From positions 1 through 64,000 of the forward strand of contig JAVKDP010000107.1 of assembly GCA_040222185.1 (NCBI GenBank): 64,000 nt of DNA, given 5' to 3'. The notes under the pieces are model-generated. The model did not search any database. It was not told the DNA's origin and saw only the letters and a program-made list of their open reading frames with translations. The DNA comes from JAVKDP01 sp040222185. GTDB lineage: Bacteria; Bacteroidota; Rhodothermia; Balneolales; Balneolaceae. The position numbers and the translations under genes are program-made. This document shows, in pieces, positions 17,601 through 25,638 of this stretch (position 1 is its first letter; each line of letters opens with the position of its first letter).

Positions 17601-19350
17601 GATGAGCAGGTAAAGTATCATTACCCACAACAGAGAATGGAACATTTACGCTAAGCTGCCCATACAAATCATCTCTAGTGCTGCCGTTTAAAAAGAACTC
17701 ATAATCAACATCGGTTCTGGTACTGGCCATATTATCCAACTGGGTAAGAGCTTTCAGATCTATTCCCTCACCCATTCCTGAGAATTCTATTTCCGGTATC
17801 GAATCCCTGACATTCACAGTACCAATACCGTCTAACATGGAATTACCATCAATCAATTTGAAAGAAGGAAATATCAATCCATCTGTCCAGTTCCCGGTAA
17901 CAGAAAGTGTGTCAATTGAAACTCCATTTATAGAACTGTTATGAAGAAGAATTTCACCCAATCCGGTTGCATTCCTGAAGTCAGTTGACGAGGTACTGAA
18001 TGTAGTAATACCTGATAAGTTTGATTCCTCTAGTCGTTCGCTAATCAATCCGCCTAAATTCAAAGAGTCGAGTGCTACAGCAAACTCAATAGGAGATTCG
18101 TTACCAAGTTCTGCTTTCCCTTCCAGGTTTACAGAACCCCTGTTACTCATCACTGAAACCTTGCCATCTATAAAATCTTTATCGCCATGAATCTCTGCTT
18201 CATATTGCGACGATAAAATTACCTGCAATTGTAAATCTGTAAGCTCAGGTAAGAATGCTCTTACATCATTTGAGTCTAGCAGAGCTCCCTCCAGGTTAAA
18301 TCCATATCCTACCAGTTCTTTGTCTAATGCATTGGTGATATGTCCATAACCAACTAATCCACTTTCACCCAGAAGGAGTTGAAACCTGTCTACATTAAGT
18401 GAATCAAGAGTACCAATACCATTGAAACTCAAATGAACATTCTTGTTATTTTCAGGAAAGTCAGGGTAAATGCTTTCAATGTAATCTGCCTGAACAATCA
18501 GTTCTTCAAGTGCAATATCCAGCTGAGACTCAAGGATTTGCGAGATCAAATCTTCCTTGAAAATATCTACCCCATCCGCTTCTCCCCTGAATCGTAGTAC
18601 TGAATTTCCTTTTCTGATATTGAATGAATTGAACTCTAAAAAGCGTTCATCATTAAAAACCTGACCAAATAAACTTATTTCTTCAGCACCTAACTGCGGG
18701 CTGTTCATAGTGAGTCTTTCGATATCCAGATAACGTTGTTCTTCACTGTAATCAAGAAACAAATCCATCGCTATATTTTGCAGATGAAGACTATCTGACT
18801 TAAAAAGCTTTGTGGTATCAGAAACTAAATTCCTGATAATAACTTCTCCATCATACACTTTTACAGTTGGAGCAAGAACTTCAACAAATGGCGATACTGC
18901 ATCTGTAGTATCCACCGATTGAATAAACCCTTCTTTCTTTCTTATTGCGGAAATGAATGAAGCATTACTTTCACCGTCGAGTATCATTTTAGGAGAAATT
19001 ACATTCAAACCTGTTATCACGAAATCATTTCGTAGCAGTGACAGGACATCGAGACTCGCTGAAATTGTATCTGAAGAGAAAACCGGGGTGTAGGACGAAG
19101 AATCTGGATAAAGAGACACATCAGCCAGTTGAAAGCTAAAAGGAATCGTACCTTCGATTTCACCAAACTTGAGAACTCCATTATGTTGAGCATTAAATCG
19201 TTTTTCGATCCTGTCAGCAATGAAATTCTTAGTAGACTTGAGCTGAAGTACACCAAAACCAAGAGAGCCCACTACCAGCAAAGTCACAAGACTTATCCCG
19301 ATAATGGTCCAAAACTTAGACCATACTTTATGTAACCAGCGTATCGCCAT
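14650..19350 (-). CDS. tamB: TamB-family translocation/assembly module protein (AsmA-like lipid-bridge protein)
   Basis: A 1566-aa protein with one N-terminal membrane anchor (FWTIIGISLVTLLVVGSLGF, about 14-33) followed by a very long beta-strand-rich periplasmic region and the C-terminal TamB (DUF490) domain (about 1050-1500). Clear C-terminal elements are LDLQFIATRPMSIE, GRVSIRLEDEQLSMFGQFDI, ARLNLNAIYQARPD and DIGSLDIDFNLNTYNNVDLD. The family forms hydrophobic grooves that span the periplasm and carry phospholipid or assist outer-membrane protein assembly. A lysine-rich tail (RRLFKGKGKKEE) follows. It is 2 bp after aroB and 7 bp before rnr. Confidence 0.92.
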   Translation of the reverse strand: MAIRWLHKVWSKFWTIIGISLVTLLVVGSLGFGVLQLKSTKNFIADRIEKRFNAQHNGVLKFGEIEGTIPFSFQLADVSLYPDSSSYTPVFSSDTISASLDVLSLLRNDFVITGLNVISPKMILDGESNASFISAIRKKEGFIQSVDTTDAVSPFVEVLAPTVKVYDGEVIIRNLVSDTTKLFKSDSLHLQNIAMDLFLDYSEEQRYLDIERLTMNSPQLGAEEISLFGQVFNDERFLEFNSFNIRKGNSVLRFRGEADGVDIFKEDLISQILESQLDIALEELIVQADYIESIYPDFPENNKNVHLSFNGIGTLDSLNVDRFQLLLGESGLVGYGHITNALDKELVGYGFNLEGALLDSNDVRAFLPELTDLQLQVILSSQYEAEIHGDKDFIDGKVSVMSNRGSVNLEGKAELGNESPIEFAVALDSLNLGGLISERLEESNLSGITTFSTSSTDFRNATGLGEILLHNSSINGVSIDTLSVTGNWTDGLIFPSFKLIDGNSMLDGIGTVNVRDSIPEIEFSGMGEGIDLKALTQLDNMASTRTDVDYEFFLNGSTRDDLYGQLSVNVPFSVVGNDTLPAHQLYADFTEPESNNRIFRLTSSILDVSISGEFSPEKIYNLGRYWKTYFEERVAEEIRLSDFEESMIDYDISGNQNVALNLSLKDTELINSYFPDSEAFSSGFTMNSDWNINSSRLLFNAEILDPALTFKNFMLDSINVQLTGSFRHEEDLKSFSGLQLQANVASLNTDYISGNGAEFLLEMNEDSIEFSQSIDQIAEDTKFEMNGNVNLSDTSIQFNLNSFDLGSDTYRWVNQGTPILVYNEQQKLIFQDFEFTNLSEFLSFDGVFSNLPSDSVNYVIQNVNLARISDLVNGRIDFSGILDGRFTTRSLTRTPTIQGELGISSLSIDENVVGDLSIESNFNPDLNRFDTEILIATDSTKYPEYFIRNRRNGQDIRLAGYILAPERGQFPDVDSLYSFDLDFESIDLWVIPFIAPKVFTEMSGIATGRGMVWGNTDTYDFSIDYEIGMDDAVYIKPRFLDTYYYAQGLINFSRTDGLKFDETFIIDPSGGLAVLNGTYNLNDFQQIHTIDLTLEMDEFQFLNNSFDPNIPFFGKTYGSSTVQMSGTNLNPVLSTVTPMNISDFSTIGIPLLEETEFDEDNKFIRFIDDPSMIKVEKSKPIENVSAFGTIDSENNPFDRTFIERFTLDLQFIATRPMSIELIFDPITGDIIKTDGTGRVSIRLEDEQLSMFGQFDISGGNYQFVSGDIFSRRFDLEPGGTIIWDGSPTDARLNLNAIYQARPDINTLTSARADIDRDNSQRVPVELVLNVGGSLSSIENEFFFRLPNTFETRQNSAIRTQISNLNRNEDEKLIQATSFLLMGDFIPSASASSDATNSLTNNLSGSAAVLNPLLSSQVISPLLSNQINSLLRSDIGSLDIDFNLNTYNNVDLDVALRLYNDRIILSREGQITGSQSNIGDLGATYRINQTLSVTAFHRQDPTFSNYSSTEESQQSQDINGVGLEAEVSFNSWNEFFRKVAKPFRRLFKGKGKKEEVAEANTTNGASE

Positions 19351-19352
19351 AT

Positions 19353-20447
19353 TTAATTAAACTCCGATGTAAGGAATTGCCAGCTTTTTTCAATTAATGA
19401 GGTTTCTTCGAAAGTTTGAACAATAGGTTTCTCAATATCTTTCAATAAAACCAACCTGATTGTCTGATTTTTAACTTTCTTGTCTCTTAACATCAATTCT
19501 GTTAATTCGCCAGTATCGTTACCAATTTCTCTTAATGAAAAATCATACAACGATTTAAATTGACTTAAATTGGCTATATCGATATTTGCTCCCAAACTAT
19601 TTGAAGCTGCAACAGCTCCAAACATTCCGGCGAATACTGCTTCACCATGTGAGTACATTTGGAACTTTCCTTTTTGCTCTATTACATGAGCATAAGTATG
19701 TCCAAAATTCAAAAACTCGCGAACTCCTGATTCCAAAACATCTTTGGAAACAATAGTACACTTAATACCTGCACTTTTTTCAATCAAAGGAATCCATTTT
19801 TCGGGAAGTGCAAATGATTTACCTGATACCAGTTCATTGATCTCAGACAAAATCTTCGAGTCTTCTATCATTCCATATTTGATAATTTCACTTAGTCCAT
19901 TCACCCATTCTTTTTTATCCAGGGTTTTGAGAAAATTAACATCTGCAAATACACCTTTCGGCTGATAAAAAGAACCAATTAGATTTTTCCCTGTGCTATG
20001 ATTTACCCCGGTTTTCCCTCCGATTGAGCTATCAACCATTGCCAACAACGTTGTGGGAACATGAAAAAGCGGAATACCTCTCAATACTGAAGCGGCAACA
20101 AAACCAACCAGATCTCCAACCACTCCACCACCTATAGCCATAAGAGGAGTTGATCTCTCCACTCCATTTTCAAGTATAAAATCTACTATCCTTGAAAACT
20201 GATCCAGGCTTTTACTCTTCTCGCCGGAGGGTACAACATATAGTATGATCTTGGAAAAGCTCTCACTCAAGTGCTTGTTTATGTACTCATTGTGCAGTTT
20301 ATACACTTTTTCATCAATAACTATGAATAGCTTCGAACGACTGAATCGGTTAGAGATGTACTGAGCTGCACGATCTAAAACATCAACACCTACAGTAATA
20401 TAATATTCATCAGATGAAGATATTTTTACTGAGATTTTATTAGACAT
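19353..20447 (-). CDS. aroB: 3-dehydroquinate synthase
   Basis: AroB converts DAHP to 3-dehydroquinate, step two of the shikimate pathway, using NAD+ and a divalent metal. Signatures are SGEKSKSLDQF, the glycine-rich GGGVVGDLVGFVAASVLRG, the substrate loop PTTLLAMVDSSIGGKTGVNH and the metal ligands in GLSEIIKYGMI, NFGHTYAHVIE and YSHGEAVFAG. The 364-aa length is normal. It overlaps aroK by 8 bp, the partner enzyme three steps later in the pathway, a common pairing in bacteria. Confidence 0.97.
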   Translation of the reverse strand: MSNKISVKISSSDEYYITVGVDVLDRAAQYISNRFSRSKLFIVIDEKVYKLHNEYINKHLSESFSKIILYVVPSGEKSKSLDQFSRIVDFILENGVERSTPLMAIGGGVVGDLVGFVAASVLRGIPLFHVPTTLLAMVDSSIGGKTGVNHSTGKNLIGSFYQPKGVFADVNFLKTLDKKEWVNGLSEIIKYGMIEDSKILSEINELVSGKSFALPEKWIPLIEKSAGIKCTIVSKDVLESGVREFLNFGHTYAHVIEQKGKFQMYSHGEAVFAGMFGAVAASNSLGANIDIANLSQFKSLYDFSLREIGNDTGELTELMLRDKKVKNQTIRLVLLKDIEKPIVQTFEETSLIEKSWQFLTSEFN

Positions 20448-21003
20448 GCCTTTTAATTTTTTTGATCACTTTTTGCACCTTGTCCTTAATGTCTAAGCTT
20501 TCGTCATTTTCGAATTTAATTTGAGCTTGTTCATAGAGTGCTTTACGAGATGAATATAAGGCTTTAAGCTCTCTAAAGAGAGTTTCTTCCGATTTTAATT
20601 TACCTGATTCATCTAACAGAATTGGGCGTTTCTTATTTCGCATAACACGCTTTAAAATTATGTCCATGGGCGTATCGATAAAAACGAGTAAGCCATGCAG
20701 TTTCAAATGATCCACAACTCTTTGATTATGCAGGGCACCTCCACCTAGCGCAATAACACCTTTGAACTCTCTCGTTAGCTGAAGCAGGTATTCCCACTCC
20801 TTTTCCCGAAAATAATCCTCTCCCTTTTCCTTGAAAATCTCACTTATAGTGCTTCTTTCCTTTTCTTCTATAAACTGATCCAAATCCATAAATGGAAAAT
20901 CCAGGCTCTTTGAAAGCTCATAGCCAATCTTACTTTTCCCGGTACCCATAAATCCGCACATGAATATTGAGTCCTTAAAACGTGCTAGTCGATAATTATT
21001 CAT
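20440..21003 (-). CDS. aroK: Shikimate kinase
   Basis: This enzyme phosphorylates shikimate at the 3-hydroxyl with ATP on the way to chorismate. The P-loop is GFMGTGKS (17-24). The shikimate-binding aspartate follows in FMDLDQFIEE, the arginine in DYFREKEWE, and the GGGA (VIALGGGALHN) substrate loop is present. The lid region RPILLD is also seen. At 187 aa it is slightly longer than the usual 170-175. It overlaps both neighbours (8 bp with aroB, 4 bp with rqcH), which indicates translational coupling. Confidence 0.96.
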   Translation of the reverse strand: MNNYRLARFKDSIFMCGFMGTGKSKIGYELSKSLDFPFMDLDQFIEEKERSTISEIFKEKGEDYFREKEWEYLLQLTREFKGVIALGGGALHNQRVVDHLKLHGLLVFIDTPMDIILKRVMRNKKRPILLDESGKLKSEETLFRELKALYSSRKALYEQAQIKFENDESLDIKDKVQKVIKKIKRHV

Positions 21004-22580
21004 TCATTCGGATTTTTTGGTTTTACCAGCTCCACTTCTTCTTTTTGAACAATAACTGCACCAGGAGCTGCTCCTTTTGGTTTTCTTACGAACTTCCTTT
21101 TAGTAAAAATTACTGGTACCAACTCAGAACCCTTCGCTTTCGAATTAAAAGCCGCATAAGATGCTGCTTCTTCAATAATATACTTTTCGGGCATCCCTTT
21201 ATTATTCTTCATTCGAATAACCAGGTGAGATCCCGGAACACCCCTGGCATGCATCCAAATATCTTCTTTATGAGAAAGCTGTACCAATTTATCATTACTT
21301 CTTGAATTCTTACCGATCCATACCTGGTACCCATTTATCTCGAATTTATGAAATGGAAGGTTTGGTTCATCAACCGATTTCTTCGAAACTCCTAGCGCCT
21401 CCAATTCTTTGTTAAACTTCTTCTTCCATTCCCCTATATCCCGTAAATGCCCTGCATCTTCTATTTGTTCTAACATTGTTTTAAGTCTTTTTTTCCTTGC
21501 TTCAATAGCAGGAATTCTTTCCAACGCTTGCTCATATGACTTCAATGAACTGGAAGATCTTTTATAATACTTCTCAGCTGATTCGACTATAGAAATATTA
21601 GGATCGACTTTTATTTCAATTTCTTCTCCCTGCTTATATAAATCATTTACAATAAGCTTATCATTTTCAGGTTGGCCAAGGTGAGCATTTGCCATTAATA
21701 AGTGGCCATATTTCTCATACAACTCAGATTTTTCTATTCCTTTATCAGCCTGCTCCAGATTCTTAAGGGAAGAATCTAACCTCTTTAATTGTCTCTTAAG
21801 AGTTTTTTTGTATTCTCCTTTAACCTGCTTGAGTCTTTGGTTATGAGAGTAATTTCTATGCCGATAAAGAATCAGGTCATTAACGGAGCTAAACTCCTCC
21901 ACGGTAGGGATAGGCAAAACAGACTCGTTTAGTAGTGTAACTTCCCCATTTTCAAGTAGGCGAAAAACAGGCTCATTTTCGAGTTTCCTTGTTACCGATT
22001 TTGCAAACTCTACAATAGTAGGAGTATCTTTTCCTTCCAGGCCGTTTAACTGTATTAGCTCTTGTAAATTAGCTCTTGGTAATAATGGGTTAGCATGAAG
22101 AAGTATTTGCTTCGGATCTGTTGAAGTATCTAAACTTTTAAAAAAATCAACCTTTTTTGGAGATGGAACCTTCTCATCTATTGTATCATGATCCTTAAAA
22201 GTCTGTTGAATTATGTCATCTTTTACCAGGAATGCGTTCGACTGATTACTAAATAGCTTAAACCAAAGCTCATATTCGTTTTCAAACTGTATCATTACTA
22301 TCCTGTCGCTCTCGCTTACATTAATATCCAGGATAGGAACACCATATATTTCCCGAAAGAACTTAATGGTATTAGATTTTTTAGCACCTCTGTCTATATC
22401 TGAGAATAATGCGATGTTTCCTGGGGTAGAACTAAAAATTAATCTGAAACTTTCTTCTCTACCTTCGATAAAAAGCTCAAGTAAGTTTTTGAAAGGTGTG
22501 ATTATCTGACTTATAACACAATCTGATAATTTGTTTTTCAGTTCTTTCTTTAAATATATTAATTCGTAATAATTCATCAC
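21000..22580 (-). CDS. rqcH: Ribosome quality control protein RqcH (NFACT family)
   Basis: NFACT proteins bind stalled 50S-peptidyl-tRNA complexes and add C-terminal alanine tails that mark stalled products for decay. The NFACT-N domain (about 1-200) includes the Asp-Arg pair D91-R92 in ESDRIVMIQFEN, the position shown to be essential in Bacillus RqcH. A long coiled-coil middle domain (about 240-400) follows. The NFACT-R domain (about 410-526) has the signature VWIGKNSRSNDKLV and EDIWMHARGVPGSH. It is the first gene of the six-gene leftward run, overlapping aroK by 4 bp. Older annotation would call it a fibronectin-binding protein. Confidence 0.93.
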   Translation of the reverse strand: MMNYYELIYLKKELKNKLSDCVISQIITPFKNLLELFIEGREESFRLIFSSTPGNIALFSDIDRGAKKSNTIKFFREIYGVPILDINVSESDRIVMIQFENEYELWFKLFSNQSNAFLVKDDIIQQTFKDHDTIDEKVPSPKKVDFFKSLDTSTDPKQILLHANPLLPRANLQELIQLNGLEGKDTPTIVEFAKSVTRKLENEPVFRLLENGEVTLLNESVLPIPTVEEFSSVNDLILYRHRNYSHNQRLKQVKGEYKKTLKRQLKRLDSSLKNLEQADKGIEKSELYEKYGHLLMANAHLGQPENDKLIVNDLYKQGEEIEIKVDPNISIVESAEKYYKRSSSSLKSYEQALERIPAIEARKKRLKTMLEQIEDAGHLRDIGEWKKKFNKELEALGVSKKSVDEPNLPFHKFEINGYQVWIGKNSRSNDKLVQLSHKEDIWMHARGVPGSHLVIRMKNNKGMPEKYIIEEAASYAAFNSKAKGSELVPVIFTKRKFVRKPKGAAPGAVIVQKEEVELVKPKNPNE

Positions 22581-22615
22581 TTCATTGTAGAATGTGAAAG
22601 TCTTATAAGCTACTT

Positions 22616-23269
22616 ATGCACTATCCAATTTTTAATTCTATTGTAAATTCAGTTAATACTCAACTTGAAAAGCGTGGTGTACTAAGCAAGAAATTTAGAA
22701 CGTGGGAAGATAATAAGATTAATGCCATTGGCTTGGAACTTATTATAGATCTTCAAAAAACATCCAACTTCATTCAGGCTCTATCTGTCAATTTTGATTG
22801 GGACAGTTTTAGAGAAGCATCGGTTGCTCAAAATTTAGAGGGAATGGACAAACACCCATTCCTGAAGCTAAAACAACTCTCCTCCGCATCAGTTAAACCC
22901 ACCATCGATGTTGAGATGTCCTGGATATTCAATATTGAGGTTTGCCAACCAGAATTACCGGGAAAAGAAGGTAATTACAGAATTGAACAGGCAAGTAAGT
23001 GGATGGAATCTATTAGTAAAGAGATCAATTCGCTTCTTCAAAAAGAAAATATCATTACCCGCTGGCATATCGAAATCGAAGGCAATGAAAAGGGAAAGTA
23101 CCTATCAGCAATTAATCTGATCTCCTATTTTCAGTATGAGTTATCCGACACAAAAACAGTAAATGAAATCCAGGCATTAGTTACACGCCGATTACAGGAT
23201 TTATTACTCAAAGCCAGCCTTGTAATTAATAAGTGTGATGGTATCCTGGAAGAAACTGTAGCTGCATAG
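22616..23269 (+). CDS. Hypothetical protein, 217 aa, no recognised domain
   Basis: I do not recognise a family. The protein has no signal peptide or membrane segment, is mixed alpha/beta and has a conserved look: a first helix NSIVNSVNTQLEKRG, an amphipathic pattern in the middle (IDVEMSWIFNIEVCQPEL) and strands RWHIEIEGNEKGKYLSAINLISYFQY before a final helix RRLQDLLLKASLVINKC. It is divergent from rqcH (35 bp between starts) and is probably cytoplasmic. Codon use looks like its neighbours, so it is likely a real, lineage-restricted gene. Confidence 0.7.
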   Translation: MHYPIFNSIVNSVNTQLEKRGVLSKKFRTWEDNKINAIGLELIIDLQKTSNFIQALSVNFDWDSFREASVAQNLEGMDKHPFLKLKQLSSASVKPTIDVEMSWIFNIEVCQPELPGKEGNYRIEQASKWMESISKEINSLLQKENIITRWHIEIEGNEKGKYLSAINLISYFQYELSDTKTVNEIQALVTRRLQDLLLKASLVINKCDGILEETVAA

Positions 23270-23311
23270 CTAGTTTCAATGTTCCTGAAGTAATCTCATT
23301 AGCTACCAGAC

Positions 23312-23340
23312 AAAAAAAAGGCTTCGATTTTGTCGAAGCC
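23312..23340 (-). terminator. Rho-independent terminator of the 30-residue ribosomal protein gene
   Basis: An 8-bp perfect stem (GGCTTCGA/TCGAAGCC, 23320-23340, 5-nt loop) is followed, when read on the minus strand, by eight T residues (A tract at 23312-23319). It sits 6 bp beyond the stop of the small gene at 23347-23439, which independently supports that gene being transcribed. Confidence 0.85.
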
Positions 23341-23346
23341 TAAAAA

Positions 23347-23439
23347 TTACTTTTTCTTCTTATGCCTGTTTTTTCTCAGGCGCTTTTTACGCTTATGCTT
23401 TGCAATTTTTGCGCGCTTTCTTTTTTTACCACTTGGCAT
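23347..23439 (-). CDS. AURKAIP1/COX24-type small basic ribosomal protein (30 aa)
   Basis: A 30-residue gene below normal ORF size limits, from ATG at 23439 to TAA at 23347. The product starts MPSGKKRKRAKIAKHKRKK and ends RLRKNRHKKKK: 20 of its 30 residues are lysine, arginine or histidine. This composition and the KRKKRLRKNRHKKK core match the tiny AURKAIP1/COX24 C-terminal-domain proteins found in Bacteroidota, related to mitochondrial mS38 and the actinobacterial small-subunit protein bS22. These bind rRNA in the 30S subunit. A strong terminator follows at once. The gene lies between HU and an unknown protein. Confidence 0.82.
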   Translation of the reverse strand: MPSGKKRKRAKIAKHKRKKRLRKNRHKKKK

Positions 23440-23521
23440 AAATAATTACCTAAAATCTTTGGGTTGTTTTTTTCTGTTCGAACAGACTCCAAAAGTAAGA
23501 ACTTTTTACTGGTTTATGAAA

Positions 23522-23815
23522 TCAATTTTTAGAAGAAATCGATTCATTAACAAGTTCTTTAAATTCTTTCGACATTTTAAGTACAGGAGCGTACTGTTCA
23601 GGTACGATTACCTCTACATTTGTTTTGGGATTTCTAGCCACTCTCTGGGCTCTTTTAACTACCTTGAAACTACCGAATCCTCTGAGTTCAATATTTTCAC
23701 CTCGCTTCATAGAGTCAATTACTGTTTCTATGAAACCATTAACAACTGCCTCTGTTTCTACCTTTGTTAACCCCACCGACGACGATATTATGTCTACTAT
23801 GTCTGCTTTAGTCAT
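23522..23815 (-). CDS. HU/IHF-family DNA-binding protein
   Basis: A 97-aa histone-like protein that bends and compacts DNA as a dimer. The family order is complete: helical N-terminus (TKADIVDIISSSVGLTKVE), the ENIELRGFGSFKVVKR strand motif, the DNA-clasping arm beginning RVARNPKTNVEVIVPEQYAP (arginine 58, asparagine 61, proline 62) and the terminal helix. The arm sequence NPKTNVEV differs from the NPQTGEE of classic HU and is nearer IHF-like paralogues. The 82 bp between its stop and the small ribosomal gene carries a possible separate promoter region for the latter. Confidence 0.94.
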   Translation of the reverse strand: MTKADIVDIISSSVGLTKVETEAVVNGFIETVIDSMKRGENIELRGFGSFKVVKRAQRVARNPKTNVEVIVPEQYAPVLKMSKEFKELVNESISSKN

Positions 23816-23998
23816 ATCTATAGCTTTATTTTCGAATATTGTAAATCAATTTCCATTGCCAACAAAATAAAAAATACAAATCGTTCATTTTAGATCATAC
23901 AATTTCAAATTTATTAATCTTATTTGATCTCTTAAACTTTCCTAAATGTTTTTTACTTTGTCGCAGCTAAAAACAATTCAAAATAAAAAAGTTAATGC

Positions 23999-25633
23999 AT
24001 GGAAACTTTTGAGAATATCGTAGGCACTGTTAACGATCTTGTTTGGAGTACTCCCTCCTTCTTCCCTTTTATGGTGGCCGTACTTTTAGGGTTCGGGATT
24101 TTTATTACTCTAAAACTTGGTTTTGTTCAGATTCGCCAATTCGGACATGGTATCAAATCTGTTATGGGTAAATATGACCAGGCTGATGCTGTTGGTGATG
24201 TAAACCATTTTCAGGCATTAACTACTGCTCTTTCTGCTACAGTAGGTATTGGTAATATTGCTGGTGTTGCTATTGCAATCCATTATGGAGGCCCGGGTGC
24301 ACTGTTCTGGATGTGGGTTACCGCTTTCTTTGGAATGGCTGTAAAGTATACCGAATGTACTCTAGCGGTAAAGTATAGAGTCCAAAACGATGACGGTTCT
24401 GTTTCTGGTGGACCGATGTACTATATCGAAAAGGGATTAGGCGAAAACTGGAAATGGTTAGCAGTATTTTTTGCTGCTATGGCAGTTATCTGTTCCTTTT
24501 TAACAGGAAACGCAGTACAAGCCAACACAGTAGCAGATACCTTAAACAGTACCTTTGCAGTTCCTGGATGGATTACAGGTTTAGCTACCGCTTCAGTTGT
24601 TGGGGTAGTTATTATCGGTGGTATTAAAAGAATTGGTAAAGTTACAGCCACCCTGATGCCAATAATGGCTCTAATATATGTACTGGGTGCATTGATCATT
24701 TTATTTTTGAACTATGACAAAGTGCTTCCAGCATTTGGAACAATTTTAGAATACGCATTTACTCCAAAGGCTGGTGCATTTGGTGTTGGCTCTGGATTAT
24801 TTCTGACAACATTAGTTTGGGGTATTAAACGAGGTTTATTTTCTAATGAAGCAGGACAAGGTTCAGCTCCTATTGCACATGGTGCTGCTAAAACAAAGGA
24901 ACCTGTTCGTGAAGGTGTTGTTGCACTATTAGAACCATTTATTGATACACTTGTTGTTTGTACAATGACCGGGTTAGTAATCGTAAGTACAGGTGTTTGG
25001 GATATGAAACACGAAGTACCGTTTACTACTAAGGCACAAGGTGCTACTATAGAAATTGACGCAGGTAGTATCCTGACCTTTGCTGCTGGTGACGCTACCA
25101 ATGGAACTGTTGAAAGAAACGACCATGAAATGGGAACCTTCTATTACGATGAAGCACAAACAAGACCATTTGATGGTACTATTGAGGTTCTGGAAAACGG
25201 AACTGTAGATATTCAATCAGCTACTGGTAGCCAAATTGAAACCATTTATTCAAGCCATATAGAGAATGGAGCACCTTTAACTGCATTAGCATTTGAGAAA
25301 GGTCTTGGACCAATTTTCCCAGGCGGTAAATACATTGTTACTCTTTGTGTAATTCTCTTTGGAGTATCCACTGCAATAAGTTGGAGTTACTATGGTGACA
25401 GATCAATACAGTACCTTGCTGGTGATAAATCTATTATCTATTACAAAATGGTGTATTTAGTTATGCACTTTATTGGTGCAGTACTGGCATTGGAAACCGT
25501 ATGGGCTATTGGTGATATTGCGCTAGGTTTAATGACTTTCCCTAATATCATTGCACTGTTTGCGTTATCTGGTGTAGTTGCTACAGCCAGCAAAACGTAT
25601 TTCGCTAAGATGAAAGAATACGAATCTAAATAG
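23999..25633 (+). CDS. Sodium:alanine symporter (AGCS family) with an extra loop domain
   Basis: An inner-membrane Na+-coupled amino-acid transporter for alanine or glycine. The family core is well kept: ALSATVGIGNIAGVAIAI, GPGALFWMWVTAFFGMAVKYTE, GGPMYYIEKGLG, and SNEAGQGSAPIAHGAA. The 544-aa length exceeds the usual 440-490. The excess is a hydrophilic insertion of about 85 residues (about 335-424) between VIVSTGVW and APLTALAFEKGLG, where other members have only a short loop. It begins an apparent operon with upp (5 bp gap) and lptC-lptA. A TACTTTG sequence near 23955 may belong to its promoter. Confidence 0.93.
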   Translation: METFENIVGTVNDLVWSTPSFFPFMVAVLLGFGIFITLKLGFVQIRQFGHGIKSVMGKYDQADAVGDVNHFQALTTALSATVGIGNIAGVAIAIHYGGPGALFWMWVTAFFGMAVKYTECTLAVKYRVQNDDGSVSGGPMYYIEKGLGENWKWLAVFFAAMAVICSFLTGNAVQANTVADTLNSTFAVPGWITGLATASVVGVVIIGGIKRIGKVTATLMPIMALIYVLGALIILFLNYDKVLPAFGTILEYAFTPKAGAFGVGSGLFLTTLVWGIKRGLFSNEAGQGSAPIAHGAAKTKEPVREGVVALLEPFIDTLVVCTMTGLVIVSTGVWDMKHEVPFTTKAQGATIEIDAGSILTFAAGDATNGTVERNDHEMGTFYYDEAQTRPFDGTIEVLENGTVDIQSATGSQIETIYSSHIENGAPLTALAFEKGLGPIFPGGKYIVTLCVILFGVSTAISWSYYGDRSIQYLAGDKSIIYYKMVYLVMHFIGAVLALETVWAIGDIALGLMTFPNIIALFALSGVVATASKTYFAKMKEYESK

Positions 25634-25638
25634 CACCA

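Noticed and set aside
23474..23485. Palindrome CTGTTCGAACAG after the HU gene as a terminator
   Set aside because: The stem would be only 4 bp with a tetraloop, and no T tract follows on the HU strand.
23330..23770. 146-aa plus-strand frame across the small ribosomal and HU genes
   Set aside because: It is rich in Phe/Leu because it reads the complement of Lys-rich codons; the minus-strand genes explain the sequence.
23816..23998. 183-bp gap between HU and the alanine symporter examined for an RNA gene
   Set aside because: Only AT-rich promoter-like sequence is seen; no stable hairpin or tRNA-like cloverleaf was found.
24712..25101. 129-aa minus-strand frame within the alanine symporter
   Set aside because: It is opposite to the symporter coding strand and low-complexity Ala/Val/Thr/Pro-rich, a mirror of the plus-strand transmembrane codons.
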